Origin: Voacanga thouarsii
Lineage: Eukaryota; Streptophyta; Magnoliopsida; Gentianales; Apocynaceae
DNA length: 64,000 bases
Direction: 5' to 3'
Assembly: GCA_026120185.1 (NCBI GenBank)
Contig: JANUWF010001190.1
Coordinates: 2,046,001 to 2,110,000 of the forward strand
In this document: one piece after another, positions 22,630-35,671 of the stretch
Position numbering within the stretch: the stretch's first letter is position 1
Layout: every line of letters starts with the position of its first letter
Made by a program: the position numbers and the translations under genes
Notes under the pieces: generated by a model
Databases searched by the model: none
What the model was told of the DNA's origin: nothing
What the model saw: only the letters and a program-made list of their open reading frames with translations

Positions 22630-25600
22630 GACTTCATCGATTGCAGGAACTTAGTCATGAGTGCTACTTGAAATTTATGTATAGCTTTTCTTGTCTTTTG
22701 ATGTTTTCTCATAATTCTTGTGAAATTTATGAGAGTATCAGGAAGTTATTTTGATTATCCCTCTTGGCTTAAGATTGCAGGAGCCTTAGCCCTTGTACTA
22801 ATCAGACTTATGGTTTGATAACATATTTTGACTTATATTTGAGCATTGATTTTCTACTTTACTGATATGTAAATGGGCAGAAATCGTTTCAACTTCCCCT
22901 GGAATATGCAAACATGCAGAAATTGCTTTAACTTTCCTGGAATATGTTCTAATACATGGTATGAGAAAGTTAATTCTCTTGAGATATTGCTGGTGGTTTC
23001 TTTATGAAGATACCTTATTCATCTTTCAATAACCCCAAAAAAATAACACCCTAAGAAATTTGCAGTAGTATATGCTTTTTCAGCTCAGCTTTTAAAGATT
23101 TATTGCAAGGCCCTGCTACAGAGAAGGCATCATAGCTTCTTCCCCATCTTTAAAACCAAAGACCAAATTAATGGATAAGGGACAGCTCAAGAATGTTGCA
23201 TGTCTTCTGAAAGCACTAAATAAAATGTCCTGGGCAAGGAATGATTATTGAATTGGCAAATTGTGCTAATAATGGTCATTTTCTCATTTCACCTTCCTTT
23301 TTACAAGCTTTTTCCACTTTTAACAAGAAGAGAAGCACTAGGAACTTTATGCACCCAGAAAACTTCTTCCACTGTTAGTGCCTGTCCTTATGGGAATCTG
23401 CCTATAGGCTGTGGTATTTGAATGATTTTGATTGTGTAAATGAATATATATGTTTATACAATACAGATACACACATATTAGTCCTTTAAGCCGGCTATGA
23501 CAATGGATTTTTTTACTCCTTTACTGGATTCGGCAATGATTTCATCATCCTGAGTGAACCATGCCAACAACTGAAAATTTATGTATGTTAATATAGTCCT
23601 TCAAAACTTGATCAGCTGATGATGAAACTGAAAGTAATCTTAATATCTATATAGATGATTCATCACTGAAAGCAGAATGTGCTCAACAGAAATAGCAAAA
23701 ACACCAAAAAAAAAAAAAAAAGAAACAGATTCCTGCATGCCCTGCATGGTTGCTGACCTCCCTGGTCTCTGGTCATTTTCAATATCTGGCTTTCCTGAAA
23801 CAGTGATCAACAAGAAACCTTATCCCTCTTTATCCCATTGGCTCTCCCTTTTAAATTTTAATAAATTTCTTAGAAGAGAAAGGGAAAATAAGTTGGTCCA
23901 TCACTTTCTGAACTCAAAAGTTGAATGCAGTAGTCATTTTTCTTCTGTGCTGGTGTTTTTCCTTTTGTACTTCTTTTTACAGCTGTAGTTTCGCATTTAC
24001 AGTCTATATGAACCAAAAATATCACCCTCTCCTCGGATAAGTTGAGGATTTTCCCAGTAAGGTCCCAACAATGGCCGGGTCAGAAACTTGGTAATGAACG
24101 TGCACCTTCCAGGGTCCAGTCAACGCACGCGTCTGCTCTGGGCACGTGGAGTATTATTCTTTTACTTTTGGGAATTTTCATTTTGTGGCTCACTCTGACT
24201 TTTCGACCTTCCCTTCGTTCACATCTACCTTCTAATTTATGAATAATTCTGACCGCCCAATGCACCAAGTAAAAATTCTATAATAGGTCTAATCTTTAAA
24301 AGCATGAACTAATAAGACACTGCACACCAATGTAACAAACAGTCTACAAGGTTTTAATGTATGAATATATGAACATTAATCTTTCTAGCATTCCTAACTA
24401 ACCATATGTTTGATTAGGGTGAAAAGAATGAAGAAACGTGAAAGGGATATAAATTTAGACATAAATGAGTAATTTATATTATTTAGTTAAGATCTAATAT
24501 GAAGAGAAAGTGAATTAAGATGGGAGAGTTTTTTCCTTTTATGTTAACAAAATACGTAGTTTGTTTAAATTTAGACAGATTGAGACATAAATTAAAATAA
24601 TATTTATTATTTATTTACTTTTTATTTTTATTAAATAAAATAAAAGTAAATTATATTTACTCTCCTTGATGAAGTAAAAGTTCTCCTCTCATTCCCCTTT
24701 CTTTGTGAACCAACATAGTATAAGTTTGATAGTTATTACACCAACTATCCATCATGTCAAAAAATTAATTGTTAAATACAAAATTAAATGTTACAATATT
24801 CTCCTTTTGTCCCTATTTATCTGTCATCGTTAACTACTTCACACAATTTAAGAAAAATTAGTTAGTCTTTTAAATTTATACAACTTTGTTTATACATTTC
24901 AAAAGTACCATTGAATTTAATATTCTCAACAACTGTTTTTTTGTTTTGTTTGCTCAACTCTTTCTTTAAAAGTATTACACTTTCATTTTTCAAAACTATT
25001 TAATACAATGATATAACAATAAAATTAACATTAATTACACATAAATTTTTTAAATGAAATAGATAAAAAGAAACCCCAAAATATTTTAGTTGTTACAGAT
25101 AAATAGAGACGAATGGAATAATGTTTATTATTGTTAACTCGTGAATAACACTGATAATCTATTGCCTCGAACAAAGGAGAATCGTGCATGAAATTCGTCA
25201 TGCATAATCAAAGATGAATTTAGTGGCCCACGGGTATATCAAATATAGGGTAGTAGCCGTTTGTCGAATTAGTAGATGGTAGTATTCTCGTAATATTACA
25301 GATTCAATTTCTGATCTCATCGATAAAATCTTAAAATAGGAATGGTAGAACCGTTTATAATAAGGTATTACTTAAAAATAAATTTAGTTAAACGAGATAT
25401 GACATCCTTCAAATATTTTTTTAAATCATGTATTTTTTTAATTTTAAATTTCTCCTTCTATCTCTTAAGAGTCTCATATAACCTATCTTGTTAACCATAA
25501 TTTTTTTAATTCTTTTTGATACGCAATACATATTATTCAAGATATTAATGTATGGATGTGATTGACAAATTATAACCAATTTAGGCACATTTTGAAACAC

Positions 25601-26007
25601 GGTACTAAAGAGGGAGAGAAAGGAGGAGTTGTCTAAAGTGTAGACTATGGAGTTTGGAGGGTCCCAAGACCCAGTCCGGCACGATAGGAAGTTTGCAACT
25701 AAAAAGGCAAAGTGCAATGTGGAGTCAATGCAAAAAAAATAATTCTAATAATAGTATATGCTTCGGAGAAAAGTCAAGCCGGCTTTATAGTTGTTATGCT
25801 CACTCTATAAAATAGTCTTTTCCGTAATAATCTTTGTTACTTGCTTTTTTATGATATTTTAAAATACAGAATTTAATATACTAATTATTATTAACAATTC
25901 ACGCCACGTGACAGCTCATGGCCCAGATAGCCAACTACCAGCTTGCCGGCTTGCTTTTTCTGAGACCCTTTGTTTTTTTAAGACCAAAAAGGAACCATCA
26001 TAGAAAA
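22630..26007. other. Intergenic DNA downstream of ssSPT
   Basis: No gene could be supported. The first few hundred bases should contain the ssSPT 3' UTR. 24040-24240 is less AT-rich and holds a CACGTG core (about 24141). A MITE lies at 24799-25118, and CCACGTGAC lies near 25905. The rest is AT-rich with scattered short ORFs lacking recognisable domains. Confidence 0.5.
24799..25118. mobile_element. Stowaway-type MITE
   Basis: The terminal inverted repeats are TTCTCCTTTTGTCCCTATTT at the left and, read inward from the right, TTCCATTCGTCTCTATTTAT. A TA dinucleotide lies on both sides (24797-24798, 25119-25120). The length of about 320 bp and the CTCC-type ends fit Stowaway (Tc1/mariner-related). 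There is no coding capacity. Confidence 0.7.
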
Positions 26008-26008
26008 A
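26004..26008 (-). terminator. Pol III terminator of tRNA-Gln
   Basis: A run of five T residues on the minus strand starts with the discriminator base, immediately after the acceptor stem. Confidence 0.85.
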
Positions 26009-26079
26009 GGTCCTACCGGGAGTCGAACCCAGGTCGCTGGATTCAAAGTCCAGAGTGCTAACCACTACACCATAGAACC
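26008..26079 (-). tRNA. trnQ-UUG: tRNA-Gln (anticodon UUG)
   Basis: Read on the minus strand it starts GGTTCTATGGTGTAGTGGTT and has the anticodon loop CTTTGAA (anticodon TTG). The T-arm contains GGGTTCGACTCCC, and TAGGACC closes the acceptor stem with GGTTCTA, with one G-T pair. A-box (TGTAGTGGTTAGC) and B-box (GGTTCGACTCC) promoters are intact. There is no intron. The next bases are TTTTT, a Pol III terminator. This is a nuclear-type cytosolic tRNA. Confidence 0.96.
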
Positions 26080-26159
26080 ATTGGATGACAAAAAGAATGA
26101 AGACTGTATTTTATTTATTTAATTTTAGAATTTTCCTTTACCCTTAAATATTTAATTTC

Positions 26160-26501
26160 TGTTATAAAATTAGGGTAGTGTTAGAATAAAATCTACACAC
26201 TACACACTAAGAAAATTCTAACTATTCTTTGCACAAGAATTTCTCTTCAAACTTCTCTCTTTCTTTCTCTCACAATTCTTTCTCCAATCTTTCTTTCACA
26301 AAATGATGGTGTATTACAAGCTTAGAGAATAGCTCTATTTATAGAGCTCTAATTAGTGAAATACATCATGACATACATCATCTTCAATTAATGGTGTCTC
26401 CACTAAATGGTGGACATCCATACAAATCTTCTAATAATTCACATAAATCCATAATTAGTGGAGCCTCCACTAATTAATGGAGATTCCAATAATTCATAAC
26501 A
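26160..26501 (-). repeat. 3' LTR of element 2
   Basis: 342 bp, reading TGTTATAAAATTAGGG at the left edge and ending ATTCATAACA. It lacks a 15-bp CTTTCACTAATCTTT-type duplication present in the other LTR. Confidence 0.95.
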
Positions 26502-26512
26502 CTCCCCCTTGG
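26502..26512 (-). other. Polypurine tract of element 2
   Basis: On the minus strand CCAAGGGGGAG directly precedes the 3' LTR, the expected site for plus-strand priming. Confidence 0.7.
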
Positions 26513-26689
26513 ATGTCCATCCATACATAAAGAATATGCCTCGTTAAAACCTTACTAGATAAAAACCCAGTGGGAAAAAAAATCTAGTGAAGGAAAAAGA
26601 GTACACTATTCTATATGTATGTTTATTACTCCCCCTGATGAGATGATTCCTTTAAATCTTTAAACCGACGCATACCGATTTTATATCTC

Positions 26690-28600
26690 AACTTTTCAAA
26701 TGTTGCCGTCGGTAAAGTCTTCGTGAAAATATCTGCGAGGTTGTCACATGACCGAATTTGTAACACATCAATTTCACATTTCTTCTGGAGTTCATGAGTA
26801 AAGAAGAATTTTGGTGAAATATGTTTTGTCCGATCTCCTTTAATATATCCTCCTCGTAATTGAGTTATGCAAGCTGCATTGTCTTCATAAAGAGGAGTTG
26901 GAATACCTTTGATTGATGATAATCCACAACTTTCTCGGATATAATGAATTATGGATCTTAGCCATACACATTATCGACTTGCTTCATGAATGGCTATAAT
27001 TTCAGCATGATTTGAAGAAGTAGCTGCTTGGAGATATCGAATGACTTGTTTAATTCCATTCCAATGTCGTCGTGTTGGTGAAGAACTAAATCTTGCTAAT
27101 AAATTGACAGTGAAAGCAATATCGAGTCGTGTGTTATTAGCAAGATACATCAATGCACCAATTGCACTAAGATATGGTACTTCAGGACCAAGGAGTTCTT
27201 CATCATTTTCTTGAGGTCGGAAAGGATCTTTATCCACATTTAATGATCGGACGATCATTGGAATACTCAATGGATGTGCTTTGTCCATGTAAAATCTTTT
27301 AGCACTTTTCCTGTATATGTTGATTAATGAATAAATGTTCCACTATCCAAATGTTCAATTTGTAAACCAAGGCAAAATTTGGTTTTACCAAAATCCTTGA
27401 TTTCGAATTCTCTTTTTAAATAATCAATTGTTTCTTGGAGCTCTTCAGGAGTTCCAATAAGATTAATATCATCAACATATATAGCTAATATCACAAATTT
27501 AGAACCAGATTTCTTAATAAAAACGCATGGACATACCTGGTCATTTTTAAATCCGCTTTCAATAAATATTCACTAAGACGTGTGAACCACATGCGCCAGA
27601 TTGCTTCGAGGCCATATAATGATTTACGCAACTTGATGGAGTAATTTTCACGAGGATAATGTTTATATGCTTGGGCATATGAAATCCTTCGAGGATTTTC
27701 ATGTAAACATCATTTTCTAAATTTCCATACAAGTAAGCGATGACAACATCTAATAGGCGCATATCTATCTTTTCATGTACTATCAAACTGATAAGATATC
27801 GGAGTGTAATAGCATCAACAATAGGAGAATAAGTTTCATCATAATCAATACCTGGTCTTTGTGAAAAACCTTGGGCTACTAATCGCGCTTTATATCGAAC
27901 GATTTCACTCTTTTCATTGCGCTTTCGCACAAATATCCATTTGTAGCCAACGGGTTTTATACCTTACGGTGTTCGGACTGCGAGTCCGAAGACTTCACGT
28001 TTTGCCGATGCATTTAACTCCGATTGAATCGCATCTTTCCATTGCGACCAATCTTTTCTATGCACGACATTCATCAATCGATATTGGTTCGGGATCATCA
28101 TTATCCTGTGTAACATCAAGAGATATATTGTATGCAAATATATTATCAATAACAGTTTCTATCCGATTCCAACTTCTCACGGAAGTGGTATAATTGATAG
28201 AAATTTCGAGTGTTACTTTCATCAACTTCGGTTCTTTGTCATCGAGTTCTCTCTTGGTCTTTATCATTCTTTTCTTCAATATGATCTTCGGATCATTTAA
28301 TCCTCTTTTCTTTCGAGGATTTTTATCTTTAGAACCAAGAGGTCGGCCACGCTTACGGCGTGTTTTTGACTCAGCGACTATAGGTATAATATTTTGTTCT
28401 ACTGGAACTTCAATTCGAATAGGAGCATTTATAGCTGGAATATGCGATTTTGTAACTCTTCGGAGTCAACAAAAGCGTCCGGCATTTGATTTGCAATGCT
28501 TTGCAAATGAATTATCTTTTGAACTTCAAGTTCACATGCGCTTGTGCGCGGATCAAGATAATTTAATGATGTTGTCCAAGCAAGATCCTTTTTATCTTGT
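26690..28600 (-). pseudogene. Copia reverse transcriptase and RNase H remnant of element 2
   Basis: The minus strand shows the linker with Lys/Arg-rich text near 28280-28350. Reverse transcriptase follows with QWKDAIQSELNASAKREV (about 28000-28050), KARLVAQGFSQRPGIDYDET (about 27840-27900) and YVDD (about 27470-27482). RNase H follows with YEDNAACITQLRGGYIKGD (about 26840-26900) and KHISPKFFF. The frame breaks near 27960 (stop in place of the codon before GIKPVGYKW), 27560, 27340 and 27000. By analogy with intact copia elements this part would make cDNA; here it is inactive as sequenced. Confidence 0.88.
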
Positions 28601-28629
28601 TTTGGTTCTCCCCTAATTTAGGGAATAAT

Positions 28630-29480
28630 GATTCATCAAAATGACAATCGACAAATCTTGTTGTGAATACATCTCCGTCGGGGGTTCAACATACACGATA
28701 ATAGAGGGAGAATCATATCCAACGTATATCCCCTTTCTTCTTTGAGGACCCATCTTTGTACGTTGGTTTGGTGCAATTGGAATATATACGACACACCCAA
28801 AAATTCTTAAATGAGCAATATTTGGTTCGACCCAAAAGCCAATTGCAAAGGAGAGAATTTATGATAACTAAGCTGGTCTTATACGTACAAGTGTTGCGAG
28901 CATGTAGAATAGCATGTCCCCGAGCGAGATGTTGGGAGATTTGTTTTCATTAATAATGGTCTAGCAATTAATTGTAATCGTTTAATTAAAGATTCGACAA
29001 GACCATTACGTGTGTGAACATGAGCTACGAGGATGTTCAACATTAATCCCAATTGACATGCAATATGTATCAAAAGTATGTGATGAAAATTCACCAGCAT
29101 TATCCAAACGGATATTTTTAATGTGATGGTCAGGAAATTGTGCTCGTAATTTAATTATTTGAGCAAGTAATCTCGCAAACGCCAGGTTGCGAGTAGATAA
29201 TAAACATACATGTGACCATCGAGATGATGCATCAATTAAGACCATAAAATATTTGAACGGTCCACATGGTGGATCAATAGGTCCACAAATATCTCCGTGA
29301 ATCCGTTCGAGAAATGTAGGACTTTCGACTCCTACTTTTCTTGGTGATGGTTTAACAATTAATTTTCCTAGGGAACATGCGAGTACATGCGAATTTTTCT
29401 GATATTAATATCCTTTTATTTTTTAAAGGATGACCATGTGTATTCTCAATGATTCTTCTCATCATGGTAGATCCCGGATG
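28630..29480 (-). pseudogene. Copia integrase remnant of element 2
   Basis: Minus-strand text includes RIHGDICGPIDPPCGPFKYF, VLIDASSRWSHVCLLSTRN and IRLDNAGEFSSHTFDTYC, the Asp positions of the retroviral-type DDE integrase core, followed by NGLVESLIKRLQL after a frameshift near 29025. In this family integrase inserts the cDNA. The exactly corresponding region is missing from element 1. Confidence 0.82.
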
Positions 29481-29486
29481 ACCCAA

Positions 29487-29948
29487 CTAGGTCATGCCAA
29501 ATGCTAAAAGTAATAGGATCGGTAAACTTCGGTTTACTAGATGATGAATTTCAATTGTACGTATTTTTACAAAATATAGACCAATAGAAAAAGACGGCAG
29601 TTTTTCTAATATCGATTTCTTACCCAAATGCATTTGAGTAATAAAAAGATGCTCAATCCCATTTTCCTCATTTGTTTCCACATGATACCCATTTCTGCGG
29701 ATATCTTTAAAACTCAATAAATTTCTTACGGATTTTGAGGAAAATAGTGCCTTATCAATAATAATTGTTGTTCCTTTCGGCAACAATATACTAGCTCTTC
29801 CGGAGCCCTCAATTACATTTGCACTACCGTTTATCGTATAAATATTTATTTCTCTCATTTTGAGATCAGAAAAATATTTCTCATTTTTTAGTATGGTGTG
29901 TGTAGTTCCACTATCAATAATGCATACATTATCATTAATAACGACCAT
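29487..29948 (-). pseudogene. Copia protease remnant of element 2
   Basis: The minus strand encodes CIIDSGTTHTIL, the copia aspartic protease signature (DSGxxxH), followed by YTINGSANVIEGSGRASILL and LFSSKSVRNLLSFKDIRRNG. The stretch is open for 153 codons but is cut from gag and integrase by stops or frameshifts. It would process the polyprotein in an intact element. Confidence 0.85.
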
Positions 29949-29989
29949 CCGAACACAAATATATATATGTAAACGTAAATATTATTAGA

Positions 29990-31100
29990 ATAGAATGAAA
30001 ATGAAAATACAAAAATATCGGGGTGAGGCTTTAGTTCTTTTGGACACTTGCCATCACCAATTAAATGGTCTATCCTACCGTCCGGGTGTTCAAAAAAATC
30101 CGATACATCCATATGAGTAATATTGATATTAAGATCTTCGGGATCACTATCGTCATCCTCCACATTATTTATTGGATGTTGAGAAAAATTTGCTTCCACA
30201 TTTTTATTTTTCAATGAAGCTTGATACAATTCAACTAAATGCTTAGCCGTACTGACAGTTTCGTGACCAATGACCTTTCATGCCACATCTATAACATATA
30301 TCCTCATGCTTTTCTTCAATTTCTTTTTCTTTTCCCTTTTGATCTTTTCTGTTCCACTTCGGTGGCCGGTATTTCTCACGATTTGATTATAATTGTGATA
30401 AGGGAAATATCGAGCGTGACTACGACCATAACCACGACCACGGCCACGGCCACGGCCACGACCACGACTATAACGATGGCTTCTGCTGGAGCCAACGACA
30501 TTCACTTCAGGAGTCTTTGTAGAGCCGATTAGTGCAGCTTCATGATTTCTCAATAATAACTCATTATTTTTCTCTCGCAATGAGGAGGGCGATAATTAAA
30601 TCAGTAAATTTTGTATACCCCTTTTCTCGATATTGTTCTCTGCAGGACAATATTCGAGGCATGAAATGTGGAGAATGTCTTCTCCAACATATCTTCATCG
30701 ATCACTTTTTCTCCGCATAATTTTAATTGAGATATAATTTTATACATTGCGGAGCTATATTCATTCACGGTTTTAAAATCTTGCAACCTCGGGTGCAACC
30801 ATTCATACCGTGCGAGTAGGTAGTACGACCATCTTCGGGTGGTCAAATCTTTCTTTTAAATTTACCCATAGGCCATATGGATCTTTTTCGGTAAGATATT
30901 CCATTTTTAAATTTTCATCGAGATGACGACGAATAAAAATCAAAGCTTTAGCCTTGTGTTGTGCGGATGCACTATTATTTGCTTGAATAGTTTCACTAAG
31001 GCCTTCGACATTTAGATGCATTTACGCATCAAGAACCCATGACATATAATTTTTCCAGAAATATCAAGGGCGACAAATTCGAGTTTCGCGATGTTAGCCA
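29990..31100 (-). pseudogene. Copia gag remnant of element 2 with CCHC zinc knuckle
   Basis: The minus strand opens MANIAKLEFVALDISGKNY (about 31040-31100), continues with AKALIFIRRHLDENLKMEYL and LWVNLKERFDHPK, then a basic RGRGRGRGRGYGRS stretch (about 30430-30480) and a zinc knuckle CYRCGMKGHWSRNC (about 30256-30300). There is a stop near codon 30 and a frameshift after ERFDHPKMVVL. It would form the capsid in an intact relative. Confidence 0.88.
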
Positions 31101-31201
31101 TAGAGATCAATAAATGCGTCACTGTCTTCGGCTTTGGTAACGGCGAAACTCGTGCTTAGTCTTCCGGCTTTTGTACCGGTAGAGACTCGTCGTCGATAAC
31201 G

Positions 31202-31558
31202 TGTTATAAAATTAGGGTAGTGTTAGAATAAAATCTACACACTACACACTAAGAAAATTCTAACTATTCTTTGCACAAGAATTTCTCTTCAAACTTCTCT
31301 CTTTCTTTCTCTCACAATTCTTTCTCCAATCTTTCTTTCACTAATCTTTCTTTCACAAAATGATGGTGTATTACAAGTTTAGAGAATAGCTCTATTTATA
31401 GAGCTCTAATTAGTGAAATACATCATGGCATACATCATCTTCAATTAATGGTGTCTCCACTAAATGGTGGACATCCATACAAATCTTCTAATAATTCACA
31501 TAAATCCATAATTAGTGGAGCCTCCACTAATTAATGGAGATTCCAATAATTCATAACA
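31202..31558 (-). repeat. 5' LTR of element 2
   Basis: 357 bp with a TATA box on the minus strand (complement of ATTTATA, 31394-31400) inside the same AGCTCT...AGAGCT palindrome as element 1. Transcription would run leftward toward the tRNA gene. Confidence 0.95.
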
Positions 31559-31563
31559 ATTTC

Positions 31564-34500
31564 ATAGTTTAATCCCATTATCCTGGAGTCAAGAGTAACT
31601 TCTACGTGTTATTTGGGATGCAGCCCACAAGAAATCAAAGAACAATATAATAATATTTTTTTTAATATCAAAATTATTAACTTTAAGTTTCCTTGTTATT
31701 GATGTTGAGTAATTTTTTTTCTTTTAAGATTTGATTCGTGATATCTTAAATAAAAAATTCAATCAATATATAACTTTGAAATATTGACTGCTCTCTACAT
31801 AGATAACTCACCTGATAAAATATTGTGACTTCTAAATATCAGGTCGGGAGTTTAAATTCAATCTTGATCATCAAATAATTATAATATTAATATTTTAAAA
31901 AACTTTTAAATATTGATTGAAATATAATTTATAAGGAATAATTAGAGAATATAATTTGTAACTATTAAAAAGTTCCCCCTGTTGAATAACAAGTATGACC
32001 CGATCAATCTTTGATTGTTTGGAACTGGAATGAAAGGTGAAGACAACAGGCACAGCCAATCAAATCGCTATTCCATGGCATGGAAACATTTGCATTACGT
32101 TTTATAATTTCTTGATTTTATGACACTAATTTATAAAAAAAAATTATAATTTCATAATTTAATTTTATATTTTACTTTCTAAAAAATAATTACATATCAT
32201 CCGTATTAAGGATATGTTGGACCTTCATTATTTGACAATATAATTTTTTTAAATTTTATAATTTTCGAAGAAATGAGTTCCTTATTTAAGTTCTTAAGTA
32301 TGATGATTTTGTGTCAAGTATCTTTATAATTTGGTTAATCCCATTCTTCTTGAAGTAGTATTTATATTTGGTTTGCAAGTGTTCTATTTTCTATTTTTTT
32401 AAAATAAATCTAATATAAATATTTTATTCATAAAATATAAACAGTTTTAATATTCAGGTAGAATACATCGATATATTAATATTTAAGTATATAATTTTTT
32501 TATACAATTTAAAATTATACTTATATTAAAAAAAAAATCAATATCATTCCAATACCATAGTCTATTAATTTGTGTTGTATTTTGAAAAAAATGTGTCTTT
32601 GGACTTGTTTGGCAATCCAAAGTTGACCTTTCAACCATTTTGTGCCACTAATAGTTCAAAGGCAAAAGGAATCCACCTTCATGAATAGTGATACTAAACC
32701 TTTTGAAATCGACATTGTGAATTCCTAAAATTATGGCTAAGATTTAGTGGCAGCTTTGAATTATCCCTTTGATAATTATTCCCACCTTATTACAAAAATG
32801 GATCTTTCATACTTGGTTAGGGAGGGCCACAAGCTATATATCTAAAGCGCTTTTGCTATAGAAAAGGAATGTTAGAGTTGTAGTACTTATTTAATTTTTA
32901 ATTATTTTTTTAAATAGAGAGGTCTAAATTTAATGTTTTATATTTTTAATAATATAAAATTTTTCTAGAATAATAAATGACGAAAAATGAGTAGACTATC
33001 CATTCATATTAGAATATGAAGAATCTAGGACTCTTGCAATATGTCTAGATTGAAAGGTTTGGAAGTAAAGGAAACGAGAAGAGATAAATTTAAGTGTTTA
33101 AGTTGATTTTTTTTATTTGATAGACGGAAATGAAAGAAAATAAAAGGAATTGAAAGAATTAAATTTAATTAAAAATGTGTTTCTATCCAAAAGTGAATGG
33201 AAGAGAAAAGAAATAAATACAAATTTAATGATTTTTTTTATATTACTTAAAATTCTCTAATTTAAAGTGTTTACATTTGCAATAAAATATAATTAAAAAC
33301 ATGAATTAAAATATTATATCTTCTTTTGCTGCTTATATTAACTATCCAAATAAGATAATTCTCAATGCTCTCGTCGCATTTGAGTACTTTTCTTGGATCT
33401 TCTTTTCTTTTCTTTCCTTACTCCAAACATAGCCTTAAGATTGTAGTGAAATCTCTTTTAAGGTATGGAAGACGATCTTTGATGAATTTGGTTATATGAG
33501 CTAAGGTTCAGAAAATTGGACTGATTCTCAAATTGATGAATTAACAGGTTTAATAGTTTACAGGTTCATCGAAGTGGAATGTAATTAAATATTTTTAAAT
33601 ATTATTAATTATTATATATGTATATATATAAATAAATATATAATATAAAAGATATATTTTAAAACTAATAAATTTTAAACAAAAATAATTTAATTATTTG
33701 TCAAAAAAGGTCTAAAATATAAGAATAAATTTGTCTTCTTTTTTTTTTTCAATTCAAAATGACCGGTTTATTATTAACCGAATTGATCAGTTTTGATCGA
33801 TTTTAACCAGTTCTTTACTGTCCGACTTATAACATATAATCGGACTAGACAGGTGGTCGATTCTTGATCAAACCGATCAATCCGGTCCGACTTTCAAATC
33901 GCTTATGTGAACTAATACATCGAAATTCATTACTAGTAAATGAACCATTGTTTTGACACTTTTTTTTTTCACTCTATGTAATGTATATTAATTTGACTAA
34001 CTGACATAAAAATAAAACGTATTAAATAAATAATTTTTAATTATATTTTTCCTATATTTTAAATATCTATTAAATATTAATTTTTATTTATAAGTTATAA
34101 TATCATAATTTTTAAAAATTTATTAAGTATTTATTTATTAAATAATATTTGTTTAAATTAATCATTTTTTACATTTTATTTCAAAAAATATTTATTTAAA
34201 TTCAACTAGTCAAGTGTCAACAAAAAACGTTATTACGTATCATAATTTAGAGTTGTAAATGATGCCACTTATTACAACGGTAGTCTTTTACAACTCCTAT
34301 TATATATATACAAAGTAATTTAGATATCAAAAATTTTAAAAGGATATTATTTTTTATTTTTGATTGATTGTAAATAAATTTTAATTGTGAAATATTAATA
34401 ATTTTATTATTTATTCCAAGTACATCAAAATAATAATTTTTATATTTACATTTTTTAACAATCTAAGTATAATCCCATTCTAATCCCCTCTAACTCTAAG

Positions 34501-35090
34501 CCGTGAATTCGAAATCATGTATAGAAATATTCATGAAAAAGAACTCAAAAAAAATCCAAAATATCTATGGAAAAACCAAGGCAATTTAACCAATTAAATT
34601 CCTCTACCTCACATTTTTTTTAAATATTACAGTTAAGTAGTTATTTATTAATAATAACATAATTAAGACTATTACAATTATATAATTATCCTTAAATATC
34701 TCTCTCTCTCTCCAGCAAAGGGAAAAAAAACAAGGTAAAACAAATTTTAAAATAGAAATAATAAAAATTAGTAATTAAAGTAATTTAAAACTTGTCACAC
34801 AATGATCCTCTACCTCACCGGGTAAAGTTTTAGATCAAGAGCGTCTAATTAGTGAAATTTCTCCTTCTAGGTACATATTAATTGGCCATGTTGTTTTCCC
34901 CCTCTAACTCTACTCGTTAGTTATGAACTAACCATGGTTAGCTAACCCGGAAACTGGAACAACTCATCATTATCTTGCAGCTTCTCCCCTATTTACTCTT
35001 TTTTTACCCCCAATTTTTTTTTATATATTTAGGAAATGAAAAAAAAAAAAATCCATATTTACTATACATGTTCCGATTAAAGAAGACTGC
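31564..35090. other. AT-rich intergenic DNA upstream of the IDD gene
   Basis: No gene was found. 33055-33432 has purine-rich left and pyrimidine-rich right ends that are roughly inverted (GTAAAGGAAACGAGAAGAG versus CTTTTCTTTTCTTTCCTTAC), typical of a non-autonomous DNA element. 33500-33910 has paired CCGGTCCGA-like motifs and may be another decayed MITE. 31800-31900 has an inverted-repeat-rich, SINE-like look but no clear Pol III boxes. Confidence 0.45.
33055..33432. mobile_element. Candidate non-autonomous DNA transposon (MITE-like)
   Basis: The left end reads TTTGGAAGTAAAGGAAACGA. The right end, reverse-complemented, reads GTTTGGAGTAAGGAAAGAAA. This gives imperfect terminal inverted repeats of about 25 bp around AT-rich filler. 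The target duplication is not clear. Confidence 0.4.
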
Positions 35091-35671
35091 AGACCAAACA
35101 GAGGAGACTTCGCAAATTCTCTCTCTTTCTCCTCTCCCAATTTTCATTATTCCTCTTCGTCCTGCTAGTTGGACTTCCTCTCATCTCCGGCATTCTCACA
35201 GCCTGTGTAATTCATGCCTCTGAATTTTTCATTGGAAAAAATCTAGAAATTTCTGCAGTAGTTTACCTTTGGAACTGCTAGCTATATTTCAGCTCAAATT
35301 AGAACCTCAAAATTTATATCGAAATCCCACCTTTGTGCTTTGAGTTATTTTGACTGCCTTGACATGTTTGCCGGAGTGTCTGTTTGCTTCAATTTGTCAT
35401 TCACTGAGCTTTGAGCTGATTTTGCGAGATGGGTTTTGTTGCTTAGCTCATATTCCGATCTGGGTTTTTGTCAGGAGCTGATTAAAGCTGGTAGTTGGGC
35501 AATAGAAAAGCAAGATTGACTGGTGGGTTGGATAAACAAGAACAGAGCTTTAAATCATAGCCTAGAAAAATAAGACTTTATATGCCTAAAAAGTTTTTTC
35601 CAGCATAAATGCTCCAAAATTTCCTCTTTTAGACACCCAAAGTTCCCTTTGGCGACTGCAGTAGCACTTCC

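Larger units (their letters stand above)
26160..31558 (-). mobile_element. Ty1/copia-type LTR retrotransposon, element 2
   Basis: It is bounded by TGTTAT...ATAACA ends and a 5-bp duplication ATTTC (26155-26159 and 31559-31563). On its own (minus) strand the order is 5' LTR 31202-31558, gag with CCHC knuckle, protease, integrase, reverse transcriptase, RNase H, polypurine tract, 3' LTR 26160-26501. This order is diagnostic of Ty1/copia. The LTRs differ by a 15-bp indel and two substitutions by eye, so it is younger than or similar in age to element 1, its family member. The coding region has frameshifts and stops, so it is not autonomous as sequenced. It sits about 80 bp upstream of the tRNA-Gln gene, in the same orientation. 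Confidence 0.95.
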
